From UBA2336 sp037443645 (lineage in GTDB: Bacteria > Bacteroidota > Bacteroidia > Cytophagales > Cyclobacteriaceae), in the NCBI GenBank assembly GCA_037443645.1, contig JBBINY010000020.1:1-42630 (forward strand): DNA of 42,630 bases, read 5' to 3'. The notes under the pieces are model-generated. The model had not been told where the DNA came from. It searched no databases and saw nothing but the letters and a program-made list of their open reading frames with translations. A program made the position numbers and the translations under genes. Positions 40,485 to 42,630 of this stretch are shown here, piece by piece; within the stretch, counting starts at the first letter, position 1; each line of letters opens with the position of its first letter.

Positions 40485-42630
40485 ATGAAATACATTCCAT
40501 TACTTATTTACTTGTTGTTTGTAGCGTTTAGCGGAGCAGCACAGGAGGAAACAAAAGCCGATTCTACAAAGCAGGAAAAATCAAAAAAGAAGAAAGATCT
40601 CCCGTTGGAATCCGGCCGGACGGTACACATAAAGTCCACCGAAGGAACCTGGATGTCGCTGGATGTTAGCCCTGATAGCAAAACCATTGCATTCGATTTT
40701 CTGGGAGACATTTACTTGCTCCCTTTTGCCGGTGGCAAAGCCGAACGCTTCACCAGCGGCCTGGCCTTCGACTCCCATCCGAAATTCAGCCCGGATGGAA
40801 AGCATCTGTTATTCATATCCGACAGGAGTGGCGGAGAGAATGTATGGCGCTTCTCGCTGGATAAAAAAGATTCACTGCAAATCACAAAAGGCAATACCGA
40901 TACCTATCAATCAGCCGAGTGGTCACCTGACGGAAACTACATTGTGGCTTCAAAAGGCAGAAGAAATCTGAAAATGTTTTTGTATCACAAAGATGGTGGC
41001 GGGGGCGCACAGCTTATCAGTAAGCCCGATAACCTCAAAGTTGTTGAACCGGCATTCGGTCCGGACAGCCGATACCTCTGGTTTGCGCAACGGATTGGTG
41101 CGTGGAATTACAATGCACAATTGCCGCAGTATCAACTGGCCACCTATGATCGTGAAACGGGTGATACCGAAACACAAACGAATCGCTACGGCTCAGCCTT
41201 CACGCCAACACTTTCGCCTGATGGAAAGTGGCTCGTGTACGGCACGCGCCATAATGAACATACCGGTTTAATACTTCGCGATTTAAAATCGGGTGAAGAG
41301 CGTTGGCTCGCCTATCCGGTTCAGCGCGATGAGCAGGAATCTATTGCACCCCTGGGTGTACTTCCCGCCATGTCGTTTACACCAGACAGCAAGGAAGTTG
41401 TTGCTTCTTACGGTGGTAAACTCTGGCGCATACCGGTAGCCGGAGGAAAGGCTGTGCAAATTCCATTTGAAGTTGATGTTCAGCTGGAACTCGGACCAAA
41501 ACTCGATTTCAAGTACCCGATCAGCGATGCGAAAGAAATGATCGTGACGCAAATCCGTGATGGAAAAGTATCGCCAGATGGCAAACAGCTTGCCTTCACT
41601 GCGCTAAACCGGCTTTACCTGATGGATTTACCAAATGGCACACCGAAGCGTGTTACGAATTTTAATTTCACAGAAGCCATGCCTGCGTGGAACCCCGATG
41701 GAAGCCAGCTTGCGTGGGTAAGCTGGGAAGAAAATGTAGGCGGCAGTTTGTACAAAATAAATTTCAAGGCAAAAGGAGCAAAGCCGGTAAAAGTCACTTC
41801 ATCAAGTGGCGTGTATTCCGACCCTGCGTGGTCGTATAAGAGCAACCGTATTGTGTTCTTGCAGGGCCCGGCTCAGTTCTTTAAAGATGCCGATGGTCCC
41901 TTTGCCTTCAAGGCAAAGGAAAGCCTGGCGTGGATTTCAACAGAAGGCGGTGCTGTAACAGTAATCGACAAATCCAAAGGAAGGGGTGCTCCGCACTTTG
42001 TAAAAAATGATGATCGTATTTATCTGTATCATGGTGGGAAAGGATTGATCTCCATCCGTTGGGATGGAACCGATGAAAAAGCCCATGTAAAAGTTACCGG
42101 CATAACGGTTTACGGAACCACATCCGATGATGTGCATGGCTATGTTAACCATTGCATGCTTGCCGAAACCGAACGCGAGCCCCAACAGGAACCATCCAAT
42201 GCTACAATGGTGATGATGGCCCCGGAAGGCGACCAGGCGATAGCACAAATCAATAATGAAATTTATGTTGTAACCATTCCCAAAACCGGTGGTGAAACTC
42301 CGAAAATTTCCGTATCCAGTCCTGAAAGCTCACAGTTTCCATCACGCAAATTAACCACCATCGGGGGCCAGTTTGCCTGTTGGAACAACAACGGAAAGAA
42401 AGTATACTGGTCAATTGGCAATGCCTTCTTCACCTATGACCTGGACGAAGCAAAGGCGAAAGAAGAAGAGCTAAAGAAAAAGAAAGCAGAAGAAGCAAAA
42501 GCCAAGGGTCTTGACACTGATGAGGTTCTGGCTAAGATTTCCGAGGCAACCCTCAAACACCAAGTAGTTTTAGCTGATGTTTACGAAAAAGTTCCGGAGC
42601 AAGCAAAATCAGCTATTGAGCGAGCAATGC
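40485..42630 (+). CDS. TolB-like propeller/amidohydrolase family protein (5' part)
   Basis: ATG at 40485, open to the right edge (715 codons, so incomplete). Signal peptide (MKYIPLLIYLLFVAFSGAAQ), a Lys/Glu-rich linker, then a series of propeller repeats with SPDSKTIAFDFLGDIY, FSPDGKHLLFISDRSGGENVW, WSPDGNYIVASKG, LSPDGKWLVYGTR and WNPDGSQLAWVSWEENVGG. Around residues 660-675 a charged Lys/Glu-rich helix begins. Proteins of this build in Bacteroidota are about 1,050-1,100 residues long and end in a metal-dependent amidohydrolase domain, which would lie outside the window; that part is inference. Expected periplasmic. Confidence 0.85.
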   Translation, partial: MKYIPLLIYLLFVAFSGAAQEETKADSTKQEKSKKKKDLPLESGRTVHIKSTEGTWMSLDVSPDSKTIAFDFLGDIYLLPFAGGKAERFTSGLAFDSHPKFSPDGKHLLFISDRSGGENVWRFSLDKKDSLQITKGNTDTYQSAEWSPDGNYIVASKGRRNLKMFLYHKDGGGGAQLISKPDNLKVVEPAFGPDSRYLWFAQRIGAWNYNAQLPQYQLATYDRETGDTETQTNRYGSAFTPTLSPDGKWLVYGTRHNEHTGLILRDLKSGEERWLAYPVQRDEQESIAPLGVLPAMSFTPDSKEVVASYGGKLWRIPVAGGKAVQIPFEVDVQLELGPKLDFKYPISDAKEMIVTQIRDGKVSPDGKQLAFTALNRLYLMDLPNGTPKRVTNFNFTEAMPAWNPDGSQLAWVSWEENVGGSLYKINFKAKGAKPVKVTSSSGVYSDPAWSYKSNRIVFLQGPAQFFKDADGPFAFKAKESLAWISTEGGAVTVIDKSKGRGAPHFVKNDDRIYLYHGGKGLISIRWDGTDEKAHVKVTGITVYGTTSDDVHGYVNHCMLAETEREPQQEPSNATMVMMAPEGDQAIAQINNEIYVVTIPKTGGETPKISVSSPESSQFPSRKLTTIGGQFACWNNNGKKVYWSIGNAFFTYDLDEAKAKEEELKKKKAEEAKAKGLDTDEVLAKISEATLKHQVVLADVYEKVPEQAKSAIERAM

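Noticed and set aside
1..42630. CRISPR array, tRNA, rRNA, prophage, transposase or defence island
   Set aside because: No regularly spaced repeats, cloverleaf sequences, rRNA blocks, integrase/transposase motifs or defence-type genes were seen on either strand; the content is chromosomal.

Overview
The window is ordinary chromosomal DNA of a Bacteroidota bacterium, most likely a member of the Cytophagales. The reasons are a mutY-ssb-gldE-gldD block, DUF4783 next to nadC, a LETM1-related/TerB-like protein next to TerC, a 29-residue mS38/COX24-like ribosomal peptide upstream of RNase G, several TAnnTTTG promoter elements, few Shine-Dalgarno sites and frequent TTG/GTG starts. A run of exactly 100 N (38692-38791) shows that this is a scaffolded draft. 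I see no phage, insertion sequence, CRISPR array, rRNA or tRNA, and no gene-free stretch longer than about 200 bases.

Layout. 1-5431: a minus-strand operon of a HupE/UreJ-like membrane protein and two tandem M1 metallopeptidases (the second runs off the left edge), diverging from a DUF6702 gene. 5450-9892: minus-strand housekeeping genes (ATP-grasp, DinB-like, YHS, RecX, YcxB-like, NadC, DUF4783). 10056-14365: a tightly overlapping plus-strand operon (gpmI, lipoprotein, ABC exporter, Fur-family regulator). 14529-16768: a TerC/Alx membrane protein convergent with a LETM1-related protein. 16805-18453: purK-purE. 18557-19813: a thioredoxin-fold secreted protein and a PrsW-type protease. 19825-22721: HU, TPR protein, 29-aa ribosomal peptide and RNase G. 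22818-26387: mutY, ssb, gldE, gldD, with a REP-like palindrome before ssb and an OmpA C-terminal remnant after gldD. 26591-31944: aminotransferase, 2'-5' RNA ligase-like protein, DPP IV, DUF2911, a 55-aa membrane protein and a LOG-family hydrolase. 31967-33684: a double-DTG retropepsin-like/PDZ protein and a degenerate receiver.

33798-37655 is the most distinctive part: FAD-dependent oxidoreductase, UbiA prenyltransferase, type III polyketide synthase and SAM methyltransferase. It looks like a compact pathway that makes a long-chain phenolic or pyrone lipid and then methylates, oxidises or reduces, and possibly prenylates it. The product cannot be read from the sequence. 37718-42630: an LPP20-like lipoprotein, an amidohydrolase broken by the assembly gap, a TolB-like propeller protein, a deoxynucleoside kinase and the start of a large propeller/amidohydrolase protein cut by the right edge.

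GldD and GldE imply that the organism has or had gliding/type IX secretion machinery. The many signal-peptide peptidases (two M1, DPP IV, retropepsin-like) fit a protein-degrading lifestyle. All functions are inferred from motifs read by eye; no database search was run.
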